Of a stretch of DNA of 64,000 nucleotides, positions 34,319 through 46,414 are shown in pieces; within the stretch, counting starts at the first letter, position 1, and each line of letters starts with the position of its first letter. Source of the stretch: Fragilariopsis cylindrus CCMP1102 (taxonomy: Eukaryota; Bacillariophyta; Bacillariophyceae; Bacillariales; Bacillariaceae); contig FMBT01000348.1 of the NCBI GenBank assembly GCA_900095095.1, positions 62,001 to 126,000 of the forward strand, written 5' to 3'. The notes under the pieces are model-generated. The model saw nothing but the letters and a program-made list of their open reading frames with translations. It did not search any database and had not been told where the DNA came from. Position numbers and translations under genes: made by a program.

Positions 34319-34937
34319 GTTTTTCGCGTTGTCCAAATCGTCCGTCTTTTCAAGAAGGAAAATTGGTGGCTGTGGATCGTCTTCTTGTTTGCCGTCAATA
34401 GTGAGACTTCTATCTGAAGCAGAAGCGAACAAAAATCCTCCCGTCTTCTTGCCAATTGACAAAGGTTTCTTTTGCAAAACCGTTTTCCTACGTAGCTACT
34501 AAGTTAGTAGAGGTTCTATACCGCTTACAAGATAATAGAACGGAAGTTGAATTTGTGGTGGCAATCCCGGATTGTTGATGTTTAAAGTTTTAAATGAGGA
34601 AGAAGACTATTATTTGATGACTACTATTATTAGTGTACTAACGCGGGCTTGACTCGTCGGCAACGCTTGACAATTTGCCTATTGATATTTTGAATATTTT
34701 TCAGCGTGACTCAGTTTTTGTGGGACTCATTCATTAGGGAAATACTTTTTATCTGCGAGCCAAAATTATGTCCGAGGTGCGCCTTACGTCCGAATCATCT
34801 CGCCAAAATTACGTCCGAATCATTCGGTACACCTTAATACCGGATCATTACACACGCATACATCTCACCAAAAATCCACACACATATCTCGCCAAAAATT
34901 CAGGCCAAAATTACGTCCGCATTACATCCGAATCATA

Positions 34938-34968
<31 letters not shown>

Positions 34969-35139
34969 TCTCACCAAAAATCCACACACATATCTCGCAA
35001 AAAATCCAAGCCAAAATTACCTCCACCTTACATCCGAATCATAACACACACTCACCAAGAATCCACACGCAAATCTCGCCAAAAATCCAAGCCAAAATTA
35101 CGTCCGAATCATTCTGAGGTACGCCTTACATCCGAATAT

Positions 35140-35180
<41 letters not shown>

Positions 35181-35279
35181 TTTCACCAAACACACACATC
35201 TCGCTATCCAAAATTACATCCCAAATCATTTGGTACGCCTTACATTTGTCTCATTCGGAGGATCAAAGATTGAACAACC
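34319..35279. repeat. Degenerate tandem repeats linked by (AC)n microsatellites
   Basis: From about 34755 to 35235 the words CCAAAATTACGTCCGAATCAT and ATCTC(A/G)CCAAAAATCCACAC recur in imperfect units of roughly 100-150 bp. The units are separated by (AC)n runs at 34937-34963 and 35144-35177. The array ends about 45 bp before the ATG of the transposase-like gene. 34319-34750 holds no gene and probably includes the LRR-1 promoter. Confidence 0.75.
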
Positions 35280-38200
35280 ATGCCAAACCCTGTTGCACCA
35301 GCCTCTCTCCCAATCCCTTCTCTCCCAAGAACTAAAAAAGATGCCCAAGGTCAAAAAAAACGTGGCCTCATTACTGGATGGATGAACAGCAAAATATCCA
35401 AAGGCAGACCACCCAAAGCAGCAGAACCAAAGAAAGCACCAAAAGATACAGGAGGAGGGCAAGATGTTCTAGTTCCAAAATCACGAGGTTCGTATACAAG
35501 CTGGGATCATCCGGAGAATGCAGCTCATCTCCGTGCTGCTGCTTTAGCTGCGGTGCATGAAAAGGGAGTGAGTATCAAGGATGTGTTGGAGCGTTTTAAT
35601 GCTACCGAAATTCATGATAAACCCCAAATCAGCCGCCGACAGATATTTAGGGAAATCCAGGAACTGAAGAAAGGCGGACAATTCAACAACTACATCATCA
35701 CCAAGAAAGAATCAAACGCATTGATTAGTAATGATGAGGTCAAATTTTTGGAGGAGGCAATTGTAAAGAGAGACTTGGCCAATAATGGTATGGATAGGAA
35801 AGAAGTTATTACATACATCAAGAATCTTACTGGTTGTAATTTTAAAACAGCCGAAAATCATTTCCATTATTTACAAAGAAATAATAAGTTTCCCCGATTG
35901 AAGCGGGGTGGTAGAGTTGTTGTTGCACAGAAAACAACAACGAAACGATCTCAAATTAGAACTGAATCACAATTACGATGGCATTCAATTATTGAGTCTG
36001 TGTGGGGTGAGGTTAAACGCTACAACAACAACAATTACAATGTTAGCTCCAACAAAAAACCTTTCTCCACAATAATGCCATATTTCTGGTTAAACTTTGA
36101 TGAGACTTGCATTGTTGCTAGTGATGGCAATGTTAGTGTTTTGAGTGGGAAGGAATCAAAAACAACATCAAGAATAATGTCAGATTCGCGATTATCAATA
36201 ACAATACTTCGAGTTGGATCTGCTGCTGGATGCGATGGCCCACTCATCTTTCTTGTAGAAGGAAAATCCATTCAATATAAAGCACTGAAGGATATTGTCA
36301 AAACTTTTGGGTGTCCTCCCGGATCATGTGTAATTCCCACACCATCAGCGTACATGACTGATGATGCATGGGAACAAGTACTACCTCACTTGATAGAAGG
36401 TATAAGACAAATGCCAGTGATTCGTGATTATCCTGAATTTAAATGCATGGTAACATTTGATGGGTAAGTCAGCTCATTCCTTTTATTCCGACATTTATCA
36501 TGTGTAATGTAAAGAAAGCATCACGTCTAACTTTTCATTGATTGATTTCTTCCCATCCCATCCCATCCACATCCACATCCGATCCCATCCAATATTTTCC
36601 CATCCCATCCACATCCGCATCCCGTCCCATCAAAAATCTTCCCATCCCATCCGCATCCGCCTCCCGTCCAATCCAAAATTTTCCCGTCCCATCAAATATT
36701 TTCCCATCTCATCCGCATCCGCATCCACCTCCCGTCCAATCCAAAATTTTCCCCATCCCATCCGCATCTGCATCCGCATCCGCCTCCCATCCAATCCAAA
36801 ATTTTCCCCATCCCATCCGCATCTGCATCCGCATCCGCATCCGCCTCCCATCCAATCCAAAATTTTCCCCATCCCATCCGCATCTGCATCCGCATCCGCA
36901 TCCGCATCCGCCTCCCATCCAATCCAAAATTTTCCCGTCCCATCAAATATTTTCCCCATCCCATCCGCATCTGCATCCGCATCCCGTCCAATCCAAAATT
37001 TTCCCCATCCCATCCACATCTGCATCCGCCTCCCGTCCAATCCATTTTTCCGTCCCATCAAATATTTTCCCATCCACATCTGCATCCGCCTCCCGTCCAA
37101 TCCATTTTTCCGTCCCATCAAATATTTTCCCATCCACATCCGCATCCGCCTCCCGTCCAATCCAAAATTTTCCCCATCCATCCGCCTCTACATCCGCCTC
37201 CCGTCCAATCCAAAATATTCCCGTCCCATCAAATATTTTCCCATCCGCATCCGCCTCCCGTCCAATCCAAAATTTTCCCCATCCCATCCGCATCTGCATC
37301 CGCCTCCCGTCCAATCCAAAAATTTTCCGTCTCATCAAATATTTTCCCATCCACATCCGCCTCCCGTCCAATCCAAAATTTTCCCCATCCATCCGCCTCT
37401 ACATCCGCCTCCCGTCCAATCCAAAATATTCCCGTCCCATCAAATATTTTCCCATCCGCATCCGCCTCCCGTCCAATCCAAAATTTTCCCCATCCCATCC
37501 GCATCTGCATCCGCCTCCCGTCCAATCCAAAAATTTTCCGTCCCATCAAATATTTTCCCATCCACATCCGCCTCCCGTCCAATCCAAAATTTTCCCCATC
37601 CATCCGCCTCTACATCCGCCTCCCGTCCAATCCAAAATATTCCCGTCCCATCAAATATTTTCCCATCCGCATCCGCATCCGCCTCCCGTCCAATCCAAAA
37701 TCAATCCAAAATATTCCCGTCCCATCAAATATTTTCCCATCCGCATCCGCATCCGTCTCCCGTCCAATCCAAAATTTTCCCCATCCCATCCGCATCTGCA
37801 TCCGCCTCCCGTCTGCATCCGCCTCCCGTCCAATCCAAAATATTCCCGTCCCATCAAATATTTTCCCATCCGCATCCGCCTCCCGTCCAATCCAAAATTT
37901 TCCCGTCCCATCAAATATTTTCCCATCCGCATCTGCATCTCCAACCAATATCAATTCGTCATATGTTTGTTTAAGTTACTCCTCACATTTGTTATGTTTC
38001 ACTTTCCAAAAATTAATTGCAGCATTAATTGAAGGTGTAAAAGAAGAAGCCAATACATCAGCCCTCAATCAAGCCTATGATCAGTATATTGCAAAAACTG
38101 ATAAGGTGAATATACGATATCTCCTTGATACTGTTCGGAGCGCTCTACATAGTCCAATCAACCAGGGGCAGCTAGTAATAATTTGTATCAAGGCCCTTGT

Positions 38201-39389
38201 TGGAAGAAATGATGCCTACACAAACAAGGATGCTTGGGTCGCATCCTTCAGGAAAGTAAATTGCCATCCGGACTACAGGGAACCATTCCGTGATTGGTGT
38301 ATTAAGATTGAAGGTGATCTCAATACAGGAGATACATTCTTCAAGGACCGTTCCTCTTTATTTGATGCCATGCCTGCTGTTTGGAAGAACATGAAGACCG
38401 AGGATCGTAGAGTGATCTGTGATATTATTGATTCTTTCTATAATTCAACTGCTGTTGCTGGCCCTATCATTCGACCATGGGGTGTTGATAACGTGAAGAA
38501 ACTTGTCCCGTATGTGAGATTGGATGATATGGTAGCTATCCGTGCATCATATTTTGCTTGGAAAGAAGACCCAAATGTTCTACATGATCCTGTTGTTGTT
38601 AATGCCAAGGCAGCATCATTACCACTACTTGGTGATGATTCGATATTTAGTTGGCATCCAAAGGAACTAGTCAATCGGTTCAAGGAGTTTTCAAATAAGG
38701 AAAGTGAGGATTACAACAAGGAAGAAACCCATAAGAGAGGATTGGAATGGTTCAGTCATGTGTGCAATACTGTTTCTAGACAGCATTCATCAACATCTTC
38801 CCTTGAGTATACATTGTCTTCAAGTATGTTGCCTCATGCATCGTACGACATTGCTGTTTCTACGGAACAACGGCATTTACTGAATCCAACTCAACGTGAT
38901 TTGTTCCTGGGTTTAGTACTAGAAAATGCAGTGGGAGACAAAGCGTCAAGAAAAATTGCCAAACGTTCTTTGGATTTTCTCAATGGTAATGTTGCCAGCT
39001 ATGCGCAGCATGTCACGAGTGATGAAAATATGAAACAAGTGGCTACAAGGATGGATGTTGCTGCAGCCCTTTCTATTCTTAGAGCTGAAGAAGAAACAAA
39101 GAAGCAAGAACAGAAAAAGAGGAAAGCAACTGAAGAAGCAGAAAGAGAAAAATCTAAGAAAAAGAAATTAGAAGATGAAGAAACCAAAAAACAAGCAGCT
39201 GTTCCTGTTAATAAAGATGACATAGGAAAGGGTATTCAACATGTTATGACTTTGAAGAGCCAACGATTATTAGAGATTCTTGTTTACCATTTCAAAATGA
39301 ACAAAAAAGAGATGACAAAATTAAAACTGAACGAAAGAAGAGAGAAAATCAAAGCATTATGGCCATCAATAATAACAAGGAGCAGTTGA
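35280..39389 (+). mobile_element. DDE-superfamily transposase-like gene interrupted by a minisatellite intron
   Basis: Exon 1 (35280-36463, about 394 aa) has a basic N-terminus (KKRGLITGWMNSKISKGRPP), helix-turn-helix-like sequence (KGVSIKDVLERFNATEIHDK, PQISRRQIFREI), then FWLNFDETC and EFKCMVTFDG. Exon 2 (from about 38023) starts ALIEGVKEEANTSALNQAYD and ends at 39389 with a Lys-rich coiled coil (KKRKATEEAEREKSKKKKLE). NFDET, TFDG and the KEE region fit the three acidic positions of a DDE transposase; this gene type is familiar in diatoms. Between the exons lies about 1.5 kb of C-rich repeat. The GTAAGT donor at 36464 leaves two bases and the acceptor at 38022 requires one, so the exons do not join in frame as seen. 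A microexon is missing or the gene is broken. I saw no terminal inverted repeats. Confidence 0.65.
36540..37960. repeat. C-rich minisatellite inside the transposase intron
   Basis: About 1.4 kb built from the phrases CATCCGCATCCGCCTCCCGT, CCAATCCAAAATTTTCCC and GTCCCATCAAATATTTTCCC. A higher-order period of about 210 bp is visible: the variant CCAAAATATTCCCGTCCC recurs near 37210, 37421 and 37631. The plus strand is almost free of G and has few stop codons, which makes long overlapping spurious ORFs (478 and 496 codons) of Ser-His-Pro-Ile type. Confidence 0.9.
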
Positions 39390-39529
39390 ATTGCATTTAT
39401 AATTATTAGTTATATATTTTTTCCTATTAGACTAACTTACATCTACTCTAGTTCAAGATTTACTATTTTGAATCATCTTATCTCATTCAACCCAGTCTCT
39501 TCCCACACCATTACACCACACCATCCCAT

Positions 39530-39636
39530 AAGTGTACCATTTAACACGCAGTTTCTCAACTGTATATTGGGTGTGGGAACTTTTGTAGAGCATTTCCATA
39601 CCAAAAGCAGAAAAAACCAACCAAAATGTATTCTAA
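39530..39636. repeat. Diverged left-edge satellite unit
   Basis: Partial, diverged unit before the array: it has TTTAACACGCAGTTTCTCAA, GTATATTGGGTGTGGGAAC and CAAAAGCAGAAAAAACCAAC but differs from the core units elsewhere. Confidence 0.7.
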
Positions 39637-41675
39637 ATGTATTTTTGCAACATTCCATGTGGTTTTTCCACTGTATATTTCGGGTGTGGGAAATTTCGCC
39701 AAAAACACCCAGAATGGGGGAGGGCAAGGCCAAAATTCTTGGTTTTTTTTGCAGTTATATTGTTTGGTTGCTCCTATATTCCATATCAAAAGCAGAAAAA
39801 ACCAACCAAAACGTTTTCTAAATGTATTTTTGCACCATTCCATGTGGTTTTTCCACTGTATATTTTGGGTGTGGGAAATTTCGCCAAAAACACCCAAAAT
39901 GGGGGAGGGCAAGGCCAAAATTCTTGGTTTTTTTTGCAGTTATATTGTTTGGTTGCTCCTATATTCCATATCAAAAGCAGAAAAAACCAACCAAAACGTT
40001 TTCTAAATGTATTTTTGCACCATTCCATGTGGTTTTTCCACTGTATATTTTGGGTGTGGGGAATTTCGCCAAAAACACCCAGAATGGGGGAGGGCAAGGC
40101 CAAAATTCTTGGTTTTTTTTGCAGTTATATTGTTTGGTTGCTCCTATATTCCATATCAAAAGCAGAAAAAACCAACCAAAACATTTTCTAAATGTATTTT
40201 TGCAACATTCCATGTGGTTTTTCCACTGTATATTTTGGGTGTGGGGAATTTCGCCAAAAACACCCAGAATGGGGGAGGGCAAGGCCAAAATTCTTGGTTT
40301 TTTTTGCAGTTATATTGTTTGGTTGCTCCTATATTCCATATCAAAAGCAGAAAAAACCAACCAAAACGTTTTCTAAATGTATTTTTGCACCATTCAATGT
40401 GGTTTTTCCACTGTATATTTTGGGTGTGGGAAATTTCGCCAAAAACACCCAGAATGGGGGAGGGCAAGGCCAAAATTCTTGGTTTTTTTTGCAGTTATAT
40501 TGTTTGGTTGCTCCTATATTCCATATCAAAAGCAGAAAAAACCAACCAAAACGTTTTCTAAATGTATTTTTGCAACATTCCATGTGGTTTTTCCACTGTA
40601 TATTTCGGGTGTGGGAAATTTCGCCAAAAACACCCAAAATGGGGGAGGGCAAGGCCAAAATTCTTGGTTTTTTTTGCAGTTATATTGTTTGGTTGCTCCT
40701 ATATTCCATATCAAAAGCAGAAAAAACCAACCAAAACATTTTCTAAATGTATTTTTGCAACATTCCATGTGGTTTTTCCACTGTATATTTTTTGGGTGTG
40801 GGGAATTTCGCCAAAAACACCCAGAATGGGGGAGGGCAAGGCCAAAATTCTTGGTTTTTTTTGCAGTTATATTGTTTGGTTGCTCCTATATTCCATATCA
40901 AAAGCAGAAAAAACCAACCAAAACGTTTTCTAAATGTATTTTTGCAACATTCCATGTGGTTTTTCCACTGTATATTTTTTGGGTGTGGGAAATTTCGCCA
41001 AAAACACCCAAAATGGGGGAGGGCAAGGCCAAAATTCTTGGTTTTTTTAGCAGTTATATTGTTTGGTTGCTCCTATATTCCATATCAAAAGCAGAAAAAA
41101 CCAACCAAAACGTTTTCTAAATGTATTTTTGCACCATTCCATGTGGTTTTTCCACTGTATATTTTGGGTGTGGGGAATTTCGCCAAAAACACCCAGAATG
41201 GGGGAGGGCAAGGCCAAAATTCTTGGTTTTTTTTGCAGTTATATTGTTTGGTTGCTCCTATATTCCATATCAAAAGCAGAAAAAACCAACCAAAACGTTT
41301 TCTAAATGTATTTTTGCAACATTCCATGTGGTTTTTCCACTGTATATTTTGGGTGTGGGAAATTTCGCCAAAAACACCCAAAATGGGGGAGGGCAAGGAC
41401 CAAATTCTTGGTTTTTTTTGCAGGTATATTGTTTGGTTGCTCCTATATTCCATATCAAAAGCAGAAAAAACCAACCAAAACGTTTTCTAAATGTATTTTT
41501 GCACCATTCCATGTGGTTTTTCCACTGTATATTTTTGGTGTGGGAAATTTCGCCAAAAACACCCAGAATGGGGGAGGGCAAGGCCAAAATTCTTGGTTTT
41601 TTTTGCAGTTATATTGTTTGGTTGCTCCTATATTCCATATCAAAAGCAGAAAGAAACAGTCAAAATGTATTCTAA
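39637..41675. repeat. 185-bp satellite array, 11 units
   Basis: Units start at 39637, 39822, 40007, 40192, 40377, 40562, 40747, 40934, 41121, 41306 and 41491. Nine units are 185 bp; the two starting at 40747 and 40934 are 187 bp because of two extra T. Each has ATGTATTTTTGCA(A/C)CATTCC, TTTCGCCAAAAACACCCA, GGGGGAGGGCAAGGCC, TTGGTTTTTTTTGCAGTTAT and CAAAAGCAGAAAAAACCAAC. Units are nearly identical. The array creates repeated 184-codon ORFs that are frame artefacts, because 185 is not a multiple of three. Confidence 0.95.
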
Positions 41676-42010
41676 ATGGACCATCCCATGTGGTGCAGTT
41701 CTGCTAGCAGCATTTAACACGCAGTTTTTCAATTGTATATTAGGTGTGTTAAATTATGCTAAATATTGGGGAAGGGTTGGGAGAAAATAGTTTGTAGAGC
41801 ATTTATAACGTATGGCTGCTCCTATACTTCAGATCAAATGCATTAAAAACCAACCAAAAGGTATTCTAAATGTATTCTTGCACCATTCCATTTGGTGCAG
41901 TTCTGCTAGCATTTAACACGCAGTTTTTCCACTGTATATTTGGTGTGGGCAATTTTGCCAAAAATTTGCCTAATATAGGGAAGGGTTGGGAAATAGTATG
42001 TTATCTCATC
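41676..42010. repeat. Diverged right-edge satellite units
   Basis: About two diverged units. They share GTGCAGTTCTGCTAGCA, ATTTAACACGCAGTTTTT and AAAAACCAACCAAAAGGTAT with the left-edge unit and the core. The edges resemble each other more than the core. Confidence 0.7.
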
Positions 42011-43649
42011 CAAATATATATTAAAAAAAAAAGAAACAAAAAATCAGATTCGACATGTGCAAGACTCCAACATGGGACCAGCCTGTTTATCACGACAATT
42101 CAGTTCTGACCTTACTATTAGTGGATGCTTGCTTTGTTATTCGTCGAATTTAAAATATATATACCATAACACGTAGAATCCTACGTACTCTAGTACTAAA
42201 CAATTGTTTCTGTTTTTAACTAGTAAATACACGGTGAGCAAATTGTCAAGTTGGGGTCATTTGAATTTCCAAGAATGATTTTTTTGTTTGGGCCGTAACT
42301 TTTAGAATATTTGTGACTTTGACAAAAGTGATGCACCAATAGGAAGCCCTTATCAAGATCTTTCATTTAAGCCATTAAAAATCACATTCCATTAAAAAAT
42401 ACTGCGTCGACATTTTTTTGATTCAAAAGCTCGGCAAACCGTCAAGTCCGCGTTAGTGGTGCGGTATTTTCGAATTTACTGCTACCGCGTAAGCAAATTA
42501 CGATTCGATTCTTTAAAATCTGAATTTTTGTTGAACTTTGGTCGCGCCAAATAAATTGTAAACAAAAAGTTGTAATAAATTTCAGCGATACAATCCACGA
42601 CGGGATTCATTAGGACTAAATATGGACAAATATTGGACTCATCTGATTAGAATTGTTAGGCACAGGCGATACGATATAGAATATAGAATATAGAATATAG
42701 AATATAGAATATATGATATATGATGATACATGATGATACATGATGATATATGATATATGATAGATGATATATGATGATATATGATATATGATATATGATA
42801 TAAATATACAATATAAATATACAATATACATATACGATATATGATATTTGTACAATCTGCAGTACATATGCAGACTCAACTCACTTGACTCACTTGACTC
42901 ATTTGACTCCCACTCAACTCATAATAATTATTAGTATTGTCTTTTATTAGGTAATATTGTAATACTATTTAGTGTTGTACTTGGTTATATCTTTAGTAGA
43001 GTCTTAGAAGGGTCCCATTGTTGATGGTTCTCTTTAGAGTGTGTCTTTCAAGATGAAAAATCACATCACTAGAACAAATATGTGGAAAGTAACAGAACTG
43101 CTACCAACACAAGATGGGTAGTGATAACAGTCAAATAATTATCCAGTTCTTTTTGCCTTCTCAACCATTGGTGCAAATCAAGACGGTTATCAATTAGATT
43201 TTTTAATCAAAAAGTACATGATGCACAACCAGATAGGTTGGGCCAGAGTACTGCACAACAAAATATATTGTTTGGATACCATTATAAATTACTCATTAAC
43301 TATCTAGACAGAAGCGCTTTTCGCAAACATACAGAATATTTCTCATTATACTTAAAGTCAAGAGATATTTTTATGATGCGTTTAAAAAGAAATATAGACT
43401 GCAATACAGCATATGCTATATTCAATATGCCAAAAATAGGAAAAACACACAAAAAAGCCATGATGTAGCATATTTATATAAGCACATTTAGCGCACAAAT
43501 TATGGATCTATTATTTGGATGACATGAGTACTGTGTATCAAATGATTGTTTGCATGTAGGTTACATATAGTTTATTCTTCTTGATTACAACATTATTACA
43601 ACACTTGAAATATTCATTGCTGCCTTCTACACTCTATTTTATGGAACAT
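42011..43649. other. Intergenic, AT-rich, with GATATA-type microsatellite
   Basis: A (GAATATA)n / (TGATATA)n tract spans about 42670-42850. A short (ACTCACTTG)n-like run lies at 42880-42920. A plus ORF at 43238-43468 has no recognisable content. No gene supported. Confidence 0.5.
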
Positions 43650-45693
43650 TTATTCTTCGCAATTGTTGCAACAGCTGCACGTTACTTCCTTGCAATCCAC
43701 TGTGATTATTTGCAAGGTCATTACGGCCATCTCCTTTCCTTCTACACGTCGAGGGAGAAATAGCACCGGTGAAGGAGTTTCGATCAAATTTTAAGGTGTT
43801 ACTGATCGTCAAGTCATTAATTGCCACATTGGGCAAATCACCGGAGAATTTATTTCCATCAAGCATCAAGACCCGCAATGTTCCTCCTAAGGCTGCCACT
43901 GAGTCCGATAGTTCACCCGTCAACGTGTTGTTGGACAAGACTAATTCGGTCAAGAAAGGAAGCGTGAAAAGTTCGTCCGGAATGCCATCTGAGATTCTTG
44001 TACCGGTAATATGCAGTCGTACCAAGTTTATGGCCTGTCCAACGGCTGATGAGAGGGTGCCTTGTATTTCTGTACTGCCACCTAGGTACAAATTTTGAAT
44101 GCTACTCGAGTAGATCTTATCTGGGATTTCACCAGATAGTCGATTCCCGGTCAAATCAAGGGTAGACAGACTAGGCAACGAACCAAAATCTTCAGAGATA
44201 GAACCCGAAAATCGATTATTGTCAAGAAAAATTTGGTATAGTGACGAAATCTTGGTCAAGGACTCGGGGATATTCCCATTAAAATTATTGTCTGAGACCA
44301 TAAATACTTCCAATGGCGAATTCTCTAAGAAATCTTCAGGGATTTTTCCACTGATAGAATTATTCGACAAGATGAAATGAGTGACTTGGGTCAAATCGCC
44401 GAGTTTGTCGGGCAATTTTCCTTCAATATTGTCGTTGACGGCAGCAAATTGTTGTAGCTCGGTTAGAAGGGCCAATTCCGAAGTTAGGGTTCCAGTGAGG
44501 TTATTTCCTTGAACGTCGCCTAAAAGGAGGTGGACGATTAGAAGAAAATGCAGGTAAAAGAAATTAGGATACGAAAGTTGAGAATATAATAAATCGAATG
44601 TTGTTTTTTTACACACCAAGACACTAGCTGTCGTTTAGAGATTCAATTGAACTTTTTCGATTGTCCTTCTTCTCATTATCGATTATTATTCGTCGCACTT
44701 ACTGAAAATAATATCTTTGACACGGCCCGCTTCGTTACAGGTAATCCAATTCCAATCACAATATGTGACGTTGTCAGTCATCCAGGATACTCCATCCGGA
44801 CATTTATCAGAGTCTTGCGAGCATTCAAGCCAATATTCACCTCCCGTTGAATAATAAAACACCGCAACCGCATAAAAATCTCCTATCATTGCGTCATCGG
44901 TTATGGTTGAGGTATAGTTTGCGTCATTTGCGATAAATTCGACAGCTTTGTATTGAGGCGAAGTGGAATCCTCCAAGACAGCGGATCCAGATACCTGCAA
45001 GGCAAAGTCTTTTACAAAAGTTGCAAAGTCTTCCGTGGTAGGTTGCAAAGATTGCCCGGGCACGATTTCGGCGGAAGGAGAGAGAGTAGGTGTGGCTGGT
45101 GTGGGTGCAGGAGCATCCGTTTTAAAATTAGGGTCACCAGGGTCTGTAGTATACTGGGGTTTCACGTATAAAGGTACAATAATTGCGGCAACTGCTAAAC
45201 AAATAAGAATGAGAATTCCAAAAACGACAACCCAATGTCTCATGCTTGAAGTTCCGGAATCCGTCCCATCCTTGGGTTGTGACACGTATGCTGAACGGGA
45301 GCTAGCAACCTTTGGCGAACGTTTAGACATATCAGATGCCACTCCTGATGGCTGACCAGCAGAACTCACACTAGCCTGACGACTTGCCATATTCTGTGAC
45401 GATGATACGTTCTGCTGCATCGGACGAGTAGTCGAACCGCCTGCTGCTGTCACCTGACCAGCAGAGGACCTAGTAGTACTTGCCTGACGACCACTTGACA
45501 TGAATTGTGATGGTGGACGATTCTGTTGCATCGAACGAGCAATGAGTTCTGACTGGCTTAGAGGAGCAGTCTGTTGCACTGAGGAAGATCGAATCTGGCT
45601 GTTGTATTGAGGAGAACTAGATGCAGATAAAGGATCTTCGACATCATCCACAAGTTCTTCCTCATACTCTTGATCATTATCATCCGACAACAT
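43639..45693 (-). CDS. LRR receptor-like single-pass membrane protein 2, 2 exons; C-terminus in shifted frame
   Basis: Exons 45693-44703 and 44519-43639 join in phase 1, at the same place as in LRR protein 1 (just before the first LRR). The N-terminus is acidic and Gln/Ser-rich with repeated SSGRQAST/MASRQASV-type segments. The transmembrane helix is HWVVVFGILILICLAVAAII, followed by a Pro/Thr stalk. The cap (FYYSTGGEYWLEC, CDWNWITCNEAGRV) leads into about ten leucine-rich repeats (NNSISGKIPEDFLENSPLEV and others). The uninterrupted frame ends in INVP at 43639 and lacks the Cys cap. In the neighbouring frame the cap VDCKEVTCSCCNNCEE is present and stops at 43650. This indicates a one-base break between about 43690 and 43760. 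No kinase domain. Confidence 0.85.
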
Positions 45694-46414
45694 CGCGGAT
45701 CGTGGTTAGAATATCTATTATTTTCGAAGTCTTATTTCTTCTTCTCAAAGACAAGCAAGTAAGTAGCAAAGTAGGAGGCGAATCGAAATAAATCCAAGTT
45801 CTCGAAGTGGTTTATATCTCAAAAGTAAACGCAAATAGATTAAATATGGGAACGAATGCTGTCCTAAAAAAGACGAAGGAAAGCAGTGTCACAAAAGAAC
45901 ATTCAAAATTTGAATTCGGATGACAAAAACAAGTCTTGGGGATTAATGATAATGCGCCAAATTTGTGATAGCTGGATTCTTACATAATAAATTTGTCTAT
46001 TATTTTCGTCGATTGTGCTGTTCTACCAGGTACAGTACAGTAGGAATGCTTGGTTTAGTGGGGTGATTTGATAAAAGAGGGAAGTGTGTTTGGACGCGCT
46101 CCCCCGTTTGACAATCTACCCTTTTGACCTTATTAATGCCGCGTGGAAGTGTATTAGATTCGACGTGTAAGCACTTCATCCACCTCCTCCATCGATTCGT
46201 TGTTACGTACTATTTCATCAGAAACGGCACAACAAACCGTTCTCTTGTGTGTGATGTGATGGACGAGAATGCGACTGAACCTCTTTGCCGTGATCATATC
46301 ATCAAAAAAAGAGTCGAATAATTTTCTTTAGCAAGACCATTGCTGAGATCCCATTAGCTAGCTAGAGTCAAATAATTCAACTATATCACAAATTCTAGAC
46401 GACATCACACAAGA
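45694..46414. promoter_or_regulatory. Divergent intergenic region between LRR-2 and plastid-complex Cdc48
   Basis: About 720 bp between opposite starts. No supportable ORF; must contain both promoters. Confidence 0.4.

Noticed and set aside
36538-38032. ORFs of 478 and 496 codons rich in Ser, His, Pro and Ile
   Set aside because: They are translations of the C-rich minisatellite; the repeat period is not a multiple of three and all frames give similar low-complexity sequence.
39556-41790. Overlapping 184- and 247-codon ORFs on both strands
   Set aside because: Produced by the stop-poor 185-bp satellite monomer recurring in successive frames; no codon-level conservation over base-level conservation.
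42660-42860. CRISPR-like short repeats
   Set aside because: They are contiguous GATATA/GAATATA microsatellite units without spacers, in a eukaryotic context.
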